Origin: Pseudomonas kilonensis
Lineage (GTDB): Bacteria; Pseudomonadota; Gammaproteobacteria; Pseudomonadales; Pseudomonadaceae
Direction of reading: 5' to 3'
NCBI RefSeq assembly: GCF_001269885.1
Contig: NZ_LHVH01000006.1
Location: forward strand, 51,406-115,405
DNA length: 64,000 nucleotides
Part shown: positions 10,783 through 19,825 of the stretch, one piece after another
How positions within the stretch are numbered: the first letter of the stretch is position 1
Layout of the letters: each line of letters opens with the position of its first letter
Program-made: the position numbers and the translations under genes
The notes under the pieces: generated by a model
What the model was told of the DNA's origin: nothing
Database searches by the model: none
Seen by the model: the letters and a program-made list of their open reading frames with translations, nothing else

Positions 10783-11205
10783 ATGGCCAAAGTTATTTTG
10801 AAGAAAAAAACCGACGTTGAATCTTCCACGCTCAGCGACGTGAAAACGTACGCGCGCAAGATCTGGCTGGCGGGCCTGGGCGCCTACACGAAGGTCGGCC
10901 AGGAAGGCAGCGAGTACTTTCAGGAGTTGGTAAAGGCTGGCGAAGTTATTGAAACCAAAGGCAAAAAGAAAATTGCCGGAAAACTTGAAGCGGCCAACAG
11001 TGAATTGATTGAAGCCAAGAGCGAGGTCAATACTTTCAAGGCCCGGGTTGAAGTACAACTCGATAAAGTCGAGAAGGTATTCGATGCCCGCGTTGCAAGT
11101 GCCTTGAATCGTATCGGCATTCCGTCTAAACATGACGTTGAGACACTCTCTGCTAAGCTCGATGAGCTGACAGCATTGCTCGAACGTGTCGCGCGTAAAC
11201 ATTAA
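10783..11205 (+). CDS. phaI: Phasin PhaI
   Basis: Granule-associated phasin of the medium-chain-length PHA system. The 140-residue protein starts MAKVILKKKTDVESSTLSDV and has the phasin signature YARKIWLAGLGAYTKVG, followed by a long amphipathic helical region and a coiled-coil end (LSAKLDELTALLERVARK). The start at 10783 follows a GTGAGG sequence and avoids a non-family extension upstream. It is homologous to the N-terminal part of PhaF, and phaF begins 10 bases downstream, so the two form an operon. Confidence 0.95.
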   Translation: MAKVILKKKTDVESSTLSDVKTYARKIWLAGLGAYTKVGQEGSEYFQELVKAGEVIETKGKKKIAGKLEAANSELIEAKSEVNTFKARVEVQLDKVEKVFDARVASALNRIGIPSKHDVETLSAKLDELTALLERVARKH

Positions 11206-11215
11206 GGAGAACGGG

Positions 11216-12124
11216 ATGGCTGGCAAAAAAATCACAGAAAAAGAGGGCAGCTCGTGGGCCGGGAAGATTGAAAAGTATTCCCGCAAAATCTGGCTTGCTG
11301 GTTTAGGCGTGTACTCGAAGATCGACACTGACGGCAGCAAGCTCTTCGAGTCCCTGGTTAAGGACGGCGAAAAGGCCGAAAAACTCACCAAGACGGCAGT
11401 CGGCAAACAAGTCGATGCAGCCAAAGACTCTGCCGAGTCCGCCAAGTCGCGAATCGGCGGCGTGAAGGATCGTGCACTGGGCAAATGGGACGAACTGGAA
11501 GGGGCTTTCGACAAGCGCCTGAACAGTGCGATCTCGCGTCTGGGGGTGCCGAGCCGTAATGAAGTCAAGGCACTGCACAGCAAGGTCGACACCTTGACCA
11601 AGCAGATCGAAAAACTCACCGGCGCCAAAGTCGCACCTGTGGCGACCAAGACTGCGGCGGCCAAGCCGGCCGCTAAAACGGCGGCCAAGCCACTGGTCAA
11701 GGCTGCGGCAAAACCCGCCGCCAAACCTGCGGCGAAAGCAGCGGCCAAGCCCGCGGCTAAAACTGCTGCGGCCAAGCCCGCGGCTAAAACTGCTGCGGCC
11801 AAACCTGCTGCCAAGGCGGCGGCCAAACCGGTAGCGGCCAAACCTGCGACCAAAGCGGCAGCCAAGCCTGCGGCCAAACCCGCGGCTAAAACGGCAGCGG
11901 CCAAACCGGCAGCGAAACCCGCCGCCAAGCCTGCGGCAAAAGCGGCGGCCAAACCTGCTGCGGCGAAAAAACCGGCCGCGCCGAAAGCCGCTGCACCGAA
12001 GGCGCCGACTGCGGTCGCCAAACCGGCAACCCCGACGAGCCCGGCGAACTCCGCCGCCGCTCCAACCCCGGTCGCCACTCCAGCATCGGCGCCGGCTCCA
12101 ACGACGCCTTCCACCCAGTCCTGA
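11216..12124 (+). CDS. phaF: Phasin/nucleoid-associated protein PhaF
   Basis: Two-part PHA granule protein, 302 residues from the ATG at 11216 (preceded by AAGGAG). The N-terminal phasin domain (about 1-140) has YSRKIWLAGLGVYSKID and the same coiled-coil ending as PhaI. The C-terminal half is a histone H1-like tail of repeated AAKPAAK units (about 145-270) that binds DNA non-specifically in the P. putida homologue and helps distribute granules at division. The repeat tail produces long artefactual open frames on both strands. A terminator follows the stop. Confidence 0.96.
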   Translation: MAGKKITEKEGSSWAGKIEKYSRKIWLAGLGVYSKIDTDGSKLFESLVKDGEKAEKLTKTAVGKQVDAAKDSAESAKSRIGGVKDRALGKWDELEGAFDKRLNSAISRLGVPSRNEVKALHSKVDTLTKQIEKLTGAKVAPVATKTAAAKPAAKTAAKPLVKAAAKPAAKPAAKAAAKPAAKTAAAKPAAKTAAAKPAAKAAAKPVAAKPATKAAAKPAAKPAAKTAAAKPAAKPAAKPAAKAAAKPAAAKKPAAPKAAAPKAPTAVAKPATPTSPANSAAAPTPVATPASAPAPTTPSTQS

Positions 12125-12139
12125 TTCTGCAGGACATGC

Positions 12140-12174
12140 AAAAACGCCCGGCCTGTGAAGGTCGGGCGTTTTTG
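12140..12174 (+). terminator. Rho-independent terminator of phaI-phaF
   Basis: Stem AAAAACGCCCG/CGGGCGTTTTT with a short loop, starting 16 bases after the phaF stop and ending in a T run. The A-tract on the left arm means it may also work for transcripts arriving from the opposite side (phaD). Confidence 0.9.
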
Positions 12175-12193
12175 TTTGTACGCAGGTCAACCT

Positions 12194-12308
12194 GTGGGAG
12201 CGAGCTTTGTGGGAGCAAGGCTTGCCCGCGATGAAAACGCCGCGGTCTCTTGAGGACCGCAGCGCCTGGATCGCGAGCAAGCTTTGCTCCCACAAAGCTC
12301 GCTCCCAC
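12194..12308. repeat. Nested double REP palindrome
   Basis: An outer arm GTGGGAGCGAGCTTT encloses an inner REP arm GTGGGAGCAAGGCTTGCC, with complementary arms at the right end. The interior carries GATGAAAACGCCGCGGTCT and GCGCCTGGAT. The same interior recurs at 18300-18407 and, inverted, at 45361-45477. It lies between the converging phaF and phaD genes. Confidence 0.85.
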
Positions 12309-12331
12309 AATGGATCTGTCACAGCCGGTGG

Positions 12332-12952
12332 TTAGTCGTGTTCTTCCAGGTAACGCAACGCCAGTTGCTCGGTCGCCACCTTGGTCGCGGGCGGCAGGTG
12401 CGGGGCCACCAGCATCATGATCTGGTAGACCACCAGTCGCACCTCGCCCTCGCGGTCCAGGATCCGCTGGTAGTCCAGGGAGAACAGCAAGGTCATGGTG
12501 ATCTGCTCCACCAACTGCCCCAGGGCCTGGGTATCGCTGACCAGCAATCCCTGGGCCTTGAGTTGCGCCAGCAATGAGGCGAGGGTGCGCTTCAAGGCAT
12601 TGAGCAACTGGCGGATGCCCTTGGCCAGCTTCGGCAGGCGTCCGGCCAGGTTCGACAGGTCCTGGAACAGAAACCGGTACTGAGCCAGGCGCTCGACGAT
12701 CAAGTGCAGGAACAGCCAGTAATCTTCCGGCGCCAACTGCACGTCCGCCGGCGGGTCCAGCAGCGGTGCCAGTTCGCCCTGGAATCGCTCGAACAGCCCG
12801 AGGATCAGCGGTTCCTTGCCATGGAAGTGGTAGTAGAGGTTGCCCGGGCTGATGCCCATTTCGTTGGCAACTTCCAGGGTGGAGACGTTCGGTTCGCCCT
12901 TTTCGTTGAACAATTGCAGGGCACATTCAAGGATGCGGTCGCGGGTTTTCAT
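12332..12952 (-). CDS. phaD: TetR-family regulator PhaD
   Basis: Transcriptional regulator of the pha cluster. The 206-residue protein has an N-terminal TetR helix-turn-helix (residues about 1-50, ILECALQLFNEKG through MGISPGNLYYHFHGKEPL) and an all-helical ligand domain. In P. putida PhaD activates the phaC1 and phaI promoters in response to a fatty-acid-derived coenzyme A ligand. It is the last gene of phaC1-phaZ-phaC2-phaD. Candidate operators with similar dyads lie at 10688-10707 and 17832-17851. Confidence 0.93.
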   Translation of the reverse strand: MKTRDRILECALQLFNEKGEPNVSTLEVANEMGISPGNLYYHFHGKEPLILGLFERFQGELAPLLDPPADVQLAPEDYWLFLHLIVERLAQYRFLFQDLSNLAGRLPKLAKGIRQLLNALKRTLASLLAQLKAQGLLVSDTQALGQLVEQITMTLLFSLDYQRILDREGEVRLVVYQIMMLVAPHLPPATKVATEQLALRYLEEHD

Positions 12953-13012
12953 CCGGTCTTCTTAATGATCAAGTCATGCCACGGCCAATCGCCTGGCCGT
13001 GGGGTAAGGCCT

Positions 13013-14695
13013 TCAGCGCACGCGAACATAGGTGCCGGGAGCGGCGTCCAGAGGCGGGTAGTTCGCATTGCCCAAGGTCATCTGGGTTTCGTGTTGGGCA
13101 CCGGAGCGTTCCTGGATCCAGCCCAGCCATGGGGTCCACCAACTGCCTTCGACGTGCTTGGCGTCGTAGTACCAGGCCCGTGGGTCGCTGCTCAATTTTG
13201 CGCTTTCGATGAAGTTGGCCTTGGGGTTGCCCGGCGGGTTGAGGATGCTCTGGACATGGCCGCTGTTGGAAAGCACGAAGCGTTTTTCGCCACCGAGCAA
13301 CAGGGTCGAGCGATACACCGCGTCCCAGGGCGTGATGTGGTCATTGATGCCGCCTACACTGAAGCTGTCCACCGTCACTTTCTGCAGGTCGATGGGCGTG
13401 CCGCACACTTCCAGGCCGCCGGGATGGGTCAGTGGGTTGTGCTTGAAGAAGTCCAGCAGGTCGCCGTGGTAAGCCGCCGGCAGCCGGGTGCAGTCGTTGT
13501 TCCAATAGAGGATGTCGAAGGCCGGTGGCTCCTTGCCCAGCAGGTAGTTGTTGATGAAGTAGGTCCAGATCAGATCGTTGGGGCGCATCCAGGCAAACAC
13601 CCGGGCCAGGTCGCGGCCATCGAGGATGCCTTTCTGGTAGGAACGGCGCTTGGCGGCTTCGAGAGTCTGCTCGTCGATGAACAACGTGGCCTGGCTGTCG
13701 ATCTGGCTGTCCAGCAGGCTCACCAGGTAGGTGGCACTGGCGACCCGGCGCAACTGGCGCTTGGCTTGCAAGTGACCTTGCAGGGCCGCGATGGTCAGGC
13801 CCCCGGCGCAGGCGCCCATCAGGTTGACCTCGCGGGCACCGGTGATCGCCCGGCAGACGTTCATGGCCTCTTCCACGGCCTCGACGTAGCTGGACAGACC
13901 CCATTCGCGGTGGCGTACGTCAGGGTTGCGCCAACTGATGATGAAGACCTGCAAACCGTTTTTCAGGGCGTACTGGACGAAGCTGTTGGAAGGACTCAGG
14001 TCGAAAATGTAGAACTTGTTGATCTGCGGCGGCACGATCAGCAACGGTTTGGCGTATTGCTTTTCGCTCATGGACCGGTACTGGATCAGCTCGAGCAATT
14101 CGTTGCGAAACACCACCGCGCCAGGGGTGGTCGCCAGGGTCTTGCCGACTTCAAAGGCATGGGGCGTGACTTGTCGCGGCAACCCGTCGTTGTGCAGCAG
14201 GTCATCCACCAGGTGGCTGAGGCCTCGGACCAGGCTGGTACCGCCGGAGTTGAACAGTTCCTTGACCGCCAGTGGGTTGAGCAAGGTATTGGACGGCGAT
14301 ACGGCGTCGTTGAGCAGGGCGAAGGCGAAGTGGGCGCGGGCGCGGTCATCCTGGCTCATGGTGCTTTCGTCGATCCAGCTCGTGACCTGCTTCTGCCAGC
14401 TCAGGTAAGCCTGCAGGCTGCGGCGGTAGAACGGATTGAGCTGCCAGGTGGGATCGGCAAAACGCGGGTCGTTGGGGTTGGTGGGGTGCAGGGTCTCGCC
14501 CAGCAGCACGCGGCCCAGTTGGCCGCCCAGTTTCAACGCGTGCCGGGCACTGTGCACCGGGTTGCGCAAGCCGTGTGCGGCGACGCTGCGCAAGGTCGAC
14601 AGCAAGTCCCTGCCACGCAGGCCGGTGACCGCACTTTGTGCGTTGATGAAGTTGGCAGGGGCGGGTATGGAACCCTTCGCCGGTTTGTCGCGCAT
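13013..14695 (-). CDS. phaC2: Class II PHA synthase PhaC2
   Basis: Polymerises (R)-3-hydroxyacyl-CoA of medium chain length into PHA on granules. The 560-residue product aligns end to end with PhaC1 (15909-17588). The lipase-like box is GACAGG with the catalytic Cys at 296; the other triad members are Asp about 452 (in GGINDHITPW) and His about 480 (in SNSGHVQSI). Conserved segments RGREWGL-like (HREWGLSSY) and RLPAAYHGDLLDFF are present. A paralogue on the far side of phaZ is typical of the Pseudomonas pha operon. Confidence 0.96.
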   Translation of the reverse strand: MRDKPAKGSIPAPANFINAQSAVTGLRGRDLLSTLRSVAAHGLRNPVHSARHALKLGGQLGRVLLGETLHPTNPNDPRFADPTWQLNPFYRRSLQAYLSWQKQVTSWIDESTMSQDDRARAHFAFALLNDAVSPSNTLLNPLAVKELFNSGGTSLVRGLSHLVDDLLHNDGLPRQVTPHAFEVGKTLATTPGAVVFRNELLELIQYRSMSEKQYAKPLLIVPPQINKFYIFDLSPSNSFVQYALKNGLQVFIISWRNPDVRHREWGLSSYVEAVEEAMNVCRAITGAREVNLMGACAGGLTIAALQGHLQAKRQLRRVASATYLVSLLDSQIDSQATLFIDEQTLEAAKRRSYQKGILDGRDLARVFAWMRPNDLIWTYFINNYLLGKEPPAFDILYWNNDCTRLPAAYHGDLLDFFKHNPLTHPGGLEVCGTPIDLQKVTVDSFSVGGINDHITPWDAVYRSTLLLGGEKRFVLSNSGHVQSILNPPGNPKANFIESAKLSSDPRAWYYDAKHVEGSWWTPWLGWIQERSGAQHETQMTLGNANYPPLDAAPGTYVRVR

Positions 14696-14807
14696 GAGTC
14701 AACTCCTTCGTCATCAGGCTAAAAACAAACACACCGAACCAGACAACATAGTCGCTGTTTCGGGTCGCTGCGCGGTCCGGCGTCCTGCCAGGCGCTAATG
14801 GGCGGTT

Positions 14808-15665
14808 TTAGCCGCCGCCCAACGGCGAGGGATGCGGATGCATCACGGCACGCTGACGTTCTTCCTCGAGGAATTTCATGATGATCGGCGCCACCGCCTC
14901 GGCCCGGGTGATCAGGAACAGGTGGCCATCATCGATGATGTGCAATTGAGCGTTGGGAATGCGCCAGGCCAGCATGCGCATGTTGATCAGCGGGATCAGC
15001 GGATCGTCGTCGCCGGCCAGCACCAGGGTCGGCTGGTGGATCTTGTGCAGCCAGTGGATGCTGGTCCAGCCCAGGCCGGCGAACAGTTGCCAGTAATAAC
15101 CGAGCTTGCCCGCCGAACGAACCTTGGCCGCATGGCTGGCCGCCAGGCTCGGGTCGCGACGGAACGAACCGCCGTAGATCAGTGGGGCGATACGCATCAC
15201 ATGGGACGGTTGAACGTAGCGCCGGGGGCTGGCCATCATCCACAGTACCTTCGGTTTGCCCGGTATCATCACCGCCCCGGCCGCCGTGGCCGCCAGGACC
15301 AGCTTCTTGCAGCGCTCGGGGTAGTCATAGGCGAACTGCTGGGCCAGGGCGCCCCCCCAGGACACGCCGATCACGTTGACCTGCCCGTAGTCGAGGTAAT
15401 CGAGCATCCGCGCGGTGAGTTTGGCCAGGCCAGGAAAGCGATACGGCCGGTTGGGCGTCGATGAACCGCCGACACCGGGTACGTCAAAGGCGATGACTTC
15501 CAGGTCCGGGTCCAAGGCCTGGATGAACGGGAACACCAGCTCGAGGTTGGCGCCGATGCCGTTGAAAATCAGCAGGGGCGTCAAGTGAGGCTTGCCGGGA
15601 CGTACCGCGGTGCGCAAGGTCTGGCCATCCAGATCGACGGTACGGAAGATGTACGGTTGCGGCAT
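14808..15665 (-). CDS. phaZ: Intracellular PHA depolymerase PhaZ
   Basis: Serine hydrolase that mobilises stored medium-chain-length PHA inside the cell. The 285-residue alpha/beta hydrolase has the box GVSWGG with Ser102, the acid Asp221 in AGDDDPLIP, and His248 in DDGHLF, matching the known P. putida triad. HGN-type oxyanion residues lie in IFNGIGANL. It sits between phaC1 and phaC2, separated from phaC1 by three REP units and from phaC2 by about 110 bases. Confidence 0.96.
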   Translation of the reverse strand: MPQPYIFRTVDLDGQTLRTAVRPGKPHLTPLLIFNGIGANLELVFPFIQALDPDLEVIAFDVPGVGGSSTPNRPYRFPGLAKLTARMLDYLDYGQVNVIGVSWGGALAQQFAYDYPERCKKLVLAATAAGAVMIPGKPKVLWMMASPRRYVQPSHVMRIAPLIYGGSFRRDPSLAASHAAKVRSAGKLGYYWQLFAGLGWTSIHWLHKIHQPTLVLAGDDDPLIPLINMRMLAWRIPNAQLHIIDDGHLFLITRAEAVAPIIMKFLEEERQRAVMHPHPSPLGGG

Positions 15666-15730
15666 GCTTCAAGCCCTGTGGGTCATGTCTCGGTTTACCT
15701 GTGTTCGGTCTGTCAGACCGAGTCGCGGCC

Positions 15731-15889
15731 TTCGCGAGCAAGCCCGCTCCCACGTTGGGTTCTGCTGTGAACATGAGTTTCAGGTTCGCAACCGATCAAA
15801 TGTGGGAGCGGGCTTGCTCGCGAAGACGGCCTTGTATTCACCAGTAATGTCGGCTGTCGAAGTGCATTCGTGAGCAAGCCCACTCCCGC
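15731..15889. repeat. Three REP units between phaC1 and phaZ
   Basis: REP units at 15731-15753 (right-facing arm), 15802-15824 (left-facing arm) and 15866-15889 (a degenerate arm with ATTCGTGAGCAAG and CACTCCCGC). Adjacent units can pair. They lie inside the pha operon, immediately after the phaC1 stop. Confidence 0.88.
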
Positions 15890-15908
15890 AGCAGACGAGT
15901 TGCATCCA

Positions 15909-17588
15909 TTACCGCTCATGCACATAGGTGCCGGGCGCCGCTTCACCGGCCGGGTAGGCCTTGTTACCCAGCACGGTCGGGGCTTTCTTCAGTTTGCCCG
16001 AGCGTTCGGCCTGCCAGGCCTGCCAGTGCAGCCACCAGGAATCGGTGTGCTTGGTGGAGTTTTCCTGCCAGTCCTCGGCCTTGGCCGGCATGTCCTCGCT
16101 GGTCATGTAGCGCGACTTGGGGTTGCCTGGCGGGTTGAGGATGCTCTGGATATGGCCACTGCTCGACAGCACGAACTCCACCTTGCCGCCAAACAACTGC
16201 GCCGATTTGTAGCAGGACTTCCACGGCGTGATGTGGTCGTTGGTGCCAGCCAGGGAGTAGATGTCGGCGGTGACCTGCTTGAGGTCGATGGGCGTGCCGC
16301 ACACTTCCAGTGCATTGGGACGGATCAGTGGATTGTTCTTGAACATTTCGATGAGGTCGCCGTGGAACGCCGCCGGCAGCCGCGTGGTGTCGTTGTTCCA
16401 GAACAGGATGTCGAACACGGGCGGCTCGTTGCCCAACAGGTAGTTGTTGACCCAGTAGTTCCAGATCAGGTCGTTGGGGCGCATCCAGGCGAACACCTTG
16501 GCCATGTCGCGGCCTTCGAGTACACCGGCCTGGTAGGAGTGACGCTTGGCCGCCTCAAGGGTCTGTTCGTCGACGAATAGTGCCACGTCGGTGTCCAGGG
16601 TGGTGTCGAGCACACTCACCAGCAGGGTCAGCGCATTGACCTTTTTCTCGCCGAGGGCGGCGTAATGGCCCAGCAGCGCGGTGCAGGTGATGCCGCCCGA
16701 GCAGGCGCCGAGCATGTTTATGTCCTTGCTGCCGGTGATGGCCGTGACCACGTCCACCGCTTCCTTGAGCGCCTCGATGTAAGTCGACAGGCCCCACTCG
16801 CGCTGCTCCTTGGTGGGGTTGCGCCAACTGATGACGAAGGTCTGCACGTTGCTGCGCAGGCAGAAGCGCGCCAGGCTCTTGTCCGGGCTCAGGTCGAATA
16901 CGTAGAACTTGTTGATCTGTGGCGGCACCACCAGCAGCGGTCGCTCGTGGACCTGCTCGGTGATGGGCCGGTAGTGGATCAGCTCCAGCACGTCGTTGCG
17001 AAACACCACGGCGCCTTCGGTCACGCCCAGGCTCTTGCCGACCTCGAACGCGCCCATGTTGACCTGGCTCGGCATCCCGCCGTTGTGCACCAGGTCCTTG
17101 GCCAGGTGGGACAGGCCGTCCAGCAGGCTCTTGCCGCCGGTTTCGAAGAAGCGCTTGACCGCCGCCGGGTTGGCCGCCGAGTTGGTCGGGGCCATGGCTT
17201 CGGTCATCAGGTTGATCACGAAATGCCCGCGGCTGATGTCCGCGGGCGAGAGGTTGCTGTCGTCGATCCAGGCGTGCAGCTCCTTGCGCCACGCCAGGTA
17301 GGTTTGCAGGTAGCGCTTGTAGAGCGGGTTCTGGCTCCACGCCGGGTCGGCGAAGCGGCGGTCGTCGCCGGCCGGTTGCAGTTCGGATTTGCCGAACAGG
17401 ACATTCTTGAGTTCGACGCCGAAATGGGCGACGTGCTTGACGCTGTGCAGCGGTTGTTTGATGGCCTGGGTCAGCACCATGCGGGCAGAGGCCAGCAGAT
17501 CTTTTCTGCGCAAGCCGACGACGGGATTCAACCCCAGGGTATTTTCCGAGGCTTGATACTTCAGGTCATCGTTGTTCTTGTTGCTCAT
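15909..17588 (-). CDS. phaC1: Class II PHA synthase PhaC1
   Basis: Main medium-chain-length PHA polymerase; 559 residues, the standard length. The catalytic triad is visible at the expected places: Cys296 in the box GACSGG, Asp451 in AGTNDHITPW, and His479 in SSSGHIQSI. The N-terminal region (MSNKNNDDLKYQASENTLGL) is typical of PhaC1. First gene of phaC1-phaZ-phaC2-phaD, with a GGAG site 11 bases ahead of the ATG and a 278-base upstream gap holding a possible PhaD operator and a -24/-12 element. Confidence 0.97.
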   Translation of the reverse strand: MSNKNNDDLKYQASENTLGLNPVVGLRRKDLLASARMVLTQAIKQPLHSVKHVAHFGVELKNVLFGKSELQPAGDDRRFADPAWSQNPLYKRYLQTYLAWRKELHAWIDDSNLSPADISRGHFVINLMTEAMAPTNSAANPAAVKRFFETGGKSLLDGLSHLAKDLVHNGGMPSQVNMGAFEVGKSLGVTEGAVVFRNDVLELIHYRPITEQVHERPLLVVPPQINKFYVFDLSPDKSLARFCLRSNVQTFVISWRNPTKEQREWGLSTYIEALKEAVDVVTAITGSKDINMLGACSGGITCTALLGHYAALGEKKVNALTLLVSVLDTTLDTDVALFVDEQTLEAAKRHSYQAGVLEGRDMAKVFAWMRPNDLIWNYWVNNYLLGNEPPVFDILFWNNDTTRLPAAFHGDLIEMFKNNPLIRPNALEVCGTPIDLKQVTADIYSLAGTNDHITPWKSCYKSAQLFGGKVEFVLSSSGHIQSILNPPGNPKSRYMTSEDMPAKAEDWQENSTKHTDSWWLHWQAWQAERSGKLKKAPTVLGNKAYPAGEAAPGTYVHER

Positions 17589-17733
17589 CTACGACGCTCC
17601 ATTGTCCTTCAGACGAGTACCCGGATCGTGCCATGAAGACACACAGCCGATACCAGGTACGCTGCTCGGGTGACCATTAATTCCGCATCGAGGTCCAATG
17701 AGGAAACGTATGCCAGGAACTCGCCGGTTCCTT

Positions 17734-17749
17734 TGCAGGTAACTTGCCA
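17734..17749 (-). promoter_or_regulatory. Candidate sigma-54 (-24/-12) promoter of phaC1
   Basis: Read on the minus strand, TGGCAAGTTACCTGCA carries the GG and GC doublets at the exact 10-base interval of sigma-54 promoters (consensus TGGCACG-N4-TTGCA), with two mismatches. It would start transcription about 130 bases ahead of phaC1. A sigma-54-like site upstream of phaC1 has been described in P. aeruginosa; use here is unproven. Confidence 0.45.
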
Positions 17750-17831
17750 GCTCCATTGGTTACCCGAGTTTAATTTTTTTCGCAAGCAGGCCAGTCATTG
17801 ACGTTGCCGCGCGGGCATTCAAGCAGATGAG

Positions 17832-17851
17832 TCTAGAAAATTCGCCCTAAA
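17832..17851 (-). promoter_or_regulatory. Candidate PhaD operator upstream of phaC1
   Basis: Minus-strand TTTAGGGCGAATTTTCTAGA shares TTAGGG-N-G-N3-TTTCTA with the dyad before phaI (10688-10707): 6-base half sites about 8 bases apart. It lies only 16 bases beyond the stop of the upstream DUF971 gene. Confidence 0.45.
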
Positions 17852-17866
17852 GCGCCAGCCCTTGAG

Positions 17867-18244
17867 TTAGAGCATCAGCTTGACGACGGACTCGTTCGGA
17901 TCGCGGGTTTTCCCGGCAGCCTTGAGTTCGCCAAGATAATCGTTCCACAAGTCTTCCTGACGCACCGCCAACTGATAGAGATAGTCCCACGTGAACAGTC
18001 CGCTGTCGTGGCCGTCGTCGAAGGTCAGTTTCAGTGCGTATTGGCCGGCCGGTTCGACCTTGGTCAGGGCAACGTTGAGCTTGCCGTATTGCAGGATGGG
18101 TTTGCCGTGGCCCTGGACCTCGGCGGAAGGCGAGTGCACCCGCAGGAATTCGGCGGGCAGGTGATACTCCTCGTCCGGCGCGTATTTGAGCGTCAGGGTC
18201 CTGGAGGCTTTGTGCAGGTTAATGGCGGTGGGGAGTTTGGTCAT
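17867..18244 (-). CDS. DUF971 (GBBH-like N-terminal) domain protein
   Basis: A 125-residue protein starting MTKLPTAINLHKASRTLTLK, made almost entirely of one DUF971/GBBH-like domain, with the typical FLRVHSPSAEVQGHG and HDSGLFTWDYLYQL segments. The family resembles the N-terminal domain of gamma-butyrobetaine hydroxylase and is linked in some proteins to Fe-S or iron chemistry, but its role in Pseudomonas is unknown. The ATG at 18244 was preferred over a long upstream extension that runs back through the REP element at 18300-18407. It lies between hslU and phaC1, co-directional with both. Confidence 0.85.
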   Translation of the reverse strand: MTKLPTAINLHKASRTLTLKYAPDEEYHLPAEFLRVHSPSAEVQGHGKPILQYGKLNVALTKVEPAGQYALKLTFDDGHDSGLFTWDYLYQLAVRQEDLWNDYLGELKAAGKTRDPNESVVKLML

Positions 18245-18299
18245 GGCCTGTGATCCGTCTCTGAAGGATGCCTTGATCTGCAAAAACGACACGGTCCAT

Positions 18300-18407
18300 G
18301 TGGGAGCGAGCTGTGTGGGAGCAAGGCTTGCCCGCGATGAAAACGCCGCGGTCTCCGCAGCGCCTGGATCGCGAGCAAGCTTTGCTCCCACACAGCTCGC
18401 TCCCACA
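18300..18407. repeat. Nested double REP palindrome
   Basis: Same subfamily as 12194-12308: outer GTGGGAGCGAGCTGT, inner GTGGGAGCAAGGCTTGCC, interior GATGAAAACGCCGCGGTCTC and GCGCCTGGATCGCG. It lies between hslU and the DUF971 gene. Confidence 0.85.
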
Positions 18408-18431
18408 GGTCCCGGGAAACCTGTCAGTGAT

Positions 18432-19769
18432 TTACAGGATATACCGCGACAGGTCTTCGTTCTGCGCCAGCTCACCCAGGTGGCTGTTGACGTACTCGGC
18501 GTCGATGAGGATCGGCGCTTCGTTGTGGGCGCTCGCCAGGTCGCCGGCGCTGAACGAGACTTCCTCGAGCAAGCGTTCGAGCAGCGTGTGCAGGCGACGG
18601 GCACCGATGTTCTCGGTCTTCTCGTTGACCTGCCAGGCGATCTGGGCCAGGCGCTTGATGCCTTCTGGCGTGAACTCGATGTTCAGGCCTTCGGTCTTGA
18701 GCAGCGCGCAATACTGTTCGGTCAGGGACGCGTGGGGCTCGCTGAGGATGCGTTCGAAGTCTTCGGGCGTCAGCGCCTTGAGTTCGACACGGATCGGCAG
18801 GCGACCCTGCAGCTCCGGCACCAGGTCGCTCGGCTTGCTCAGGTGGAACGCGCCGGAAGCGATGAACAGGATGTGGTCGGTCTTGACCATGCCCAGCTTG
18901 GTGTTGACCGTGCAGCCTTCGATCAGCGGCAGCAGGTCGCGTTGTACACCTTCGCGGGACACATCGGCACCGCCGACATTGCCGCGCTTGGCGACCTTGT
19001 CGATTTCGTCGATGAACACGATGCCATGCTGCTCGACCGCCTCCAGCGCCTTGGCCTTCAACTCTTCTTCGTTGACCAGGCGACCGGCTTCCTCATCGCG
19101 CACCAGCTTCAGCGCTTCCTTGACCTTGAGCTTGCGGTTTTTCTTCTTGCCCTTGCCCATGTTGGCGAACAGGCTCTGCAACTGGTTGGTCATCTCCTCC
19201 ATGCCGGGCGGCGCGGAAATATCGACGCCGGCCATTTCGGCCACTTCGATCTCGATTTCCTTGTCGTCCAGCTGGCCTTCGCGCAGGCGCTTGCGGAACA
19301 GCTGGCGGGTGTTGGAGTCCTGGGTCGCCGCGGCGTCGGCGTTGAAGCCCATGCGCGCCGGTGGCAGCAGGGCGTCAAGGATGCGCTCTTCGGCGGCGTC
19401 TTCGGCGCGGTGGCGGACCTTGGTGATTTCCTGTTCGCGCAGCAGCTTGATGGCGGCATCGGCCAGGTCACGGATGATCGACTCGACGTCGCGACCGACA
19501 TAGCCGACTTCGGTGAACTTGGTGGCTTCGACCTTGATGAACGGCGCGTTGGCGAGTTTGGCCAGGCGCCGGGCGATTTCGGTTTTACCGACACCGGTCG
19601 GGCCGATCATCAGGATGTTCTTGGGGGTCACTTCGACGCGCAGTTCTTCGGGCAGTTGCATCCGGCGCCAGCGGTTACGCAGGGCGATGGCGACGGCGCG
19701 CTTGGCATCGTCCTGGCCGATGATATGGCGGTTGAGTTCGTGGACGATTTCGCGGGGAGTCATGGACAT
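18432..19769 (-). CDS. hslU: ATP-dependent protease ATPase subunit HslU
   Basis: AAA+ unfoldase of the HslVU (ClpYQ) protease. The 445-residue protein has Walker [10 protein letters not shown] (about 56-64), Walker [10 protein letters not shown], an intermediate domain with the [15 protein letters not shown] basic stretch, and sensor residues in the C-terminal part. It ends in DLSRYIL, the tail that inserts into HslV. It follows hslV by 56 bases and should share its heat-shock promoter. MSM at the start leaves two possible ATGs six bases apart. Confidence 0.97.
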   Translation of the reverse strand: MSMTPREIVHELNRHIIGQDDAKRAVAIALRNRWRRMQLPEELRVEVTPKNILMIGPTGVGKTEIARRLAKLANAPFIKVEATKFTEVGYVGRDVESIIRDLADAAIKLLREQEITKVRHRAEDAAEERILDALLPPARMGFNADAAATQDSNTRQLFRKRLREGQLDDKEIEIEVAEMAGVDISAPPGMEEMTNQLQSLFANMGKGKKKNRKLKVKEALKLVRDEEAGRLVNEEELKAKALEAVEQHGIVFIDEIDKVAKRGNVGGADVSREGVQRDLLPLIEGCTVNTKLGMVKTDHILFIASGAFHLSKPSDLVPELQGRLPIRVELKALTPEDFERILSEPHASLTEQYCALLKTEGLNIEFTPEGIKRLAQIAWQVNEKTENIGARRLHTLLERLLEEVSFSAGDLASAHNEAPILIDAEYVNSHLGELAQNEDLSRYIL

Positions 19770-19825
19770 AATAATGGGTGGTCCTCAAGCAGGAATGGGC
19801 CGTGGCGTGGGTCGCCTGGACAGGC

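Noticed and set aside
10609..12141. 510-residue minus-strand Ala/Gly-rich frame over phaI-phaF
   Set aside because: Product of the AAKP repeat tail of phaF read backwards; low complexity only.
12704..14722. 672-residue plus-strand frame over phaD-phaC2
   Set aside because: Antisense shadow of two confident genes.
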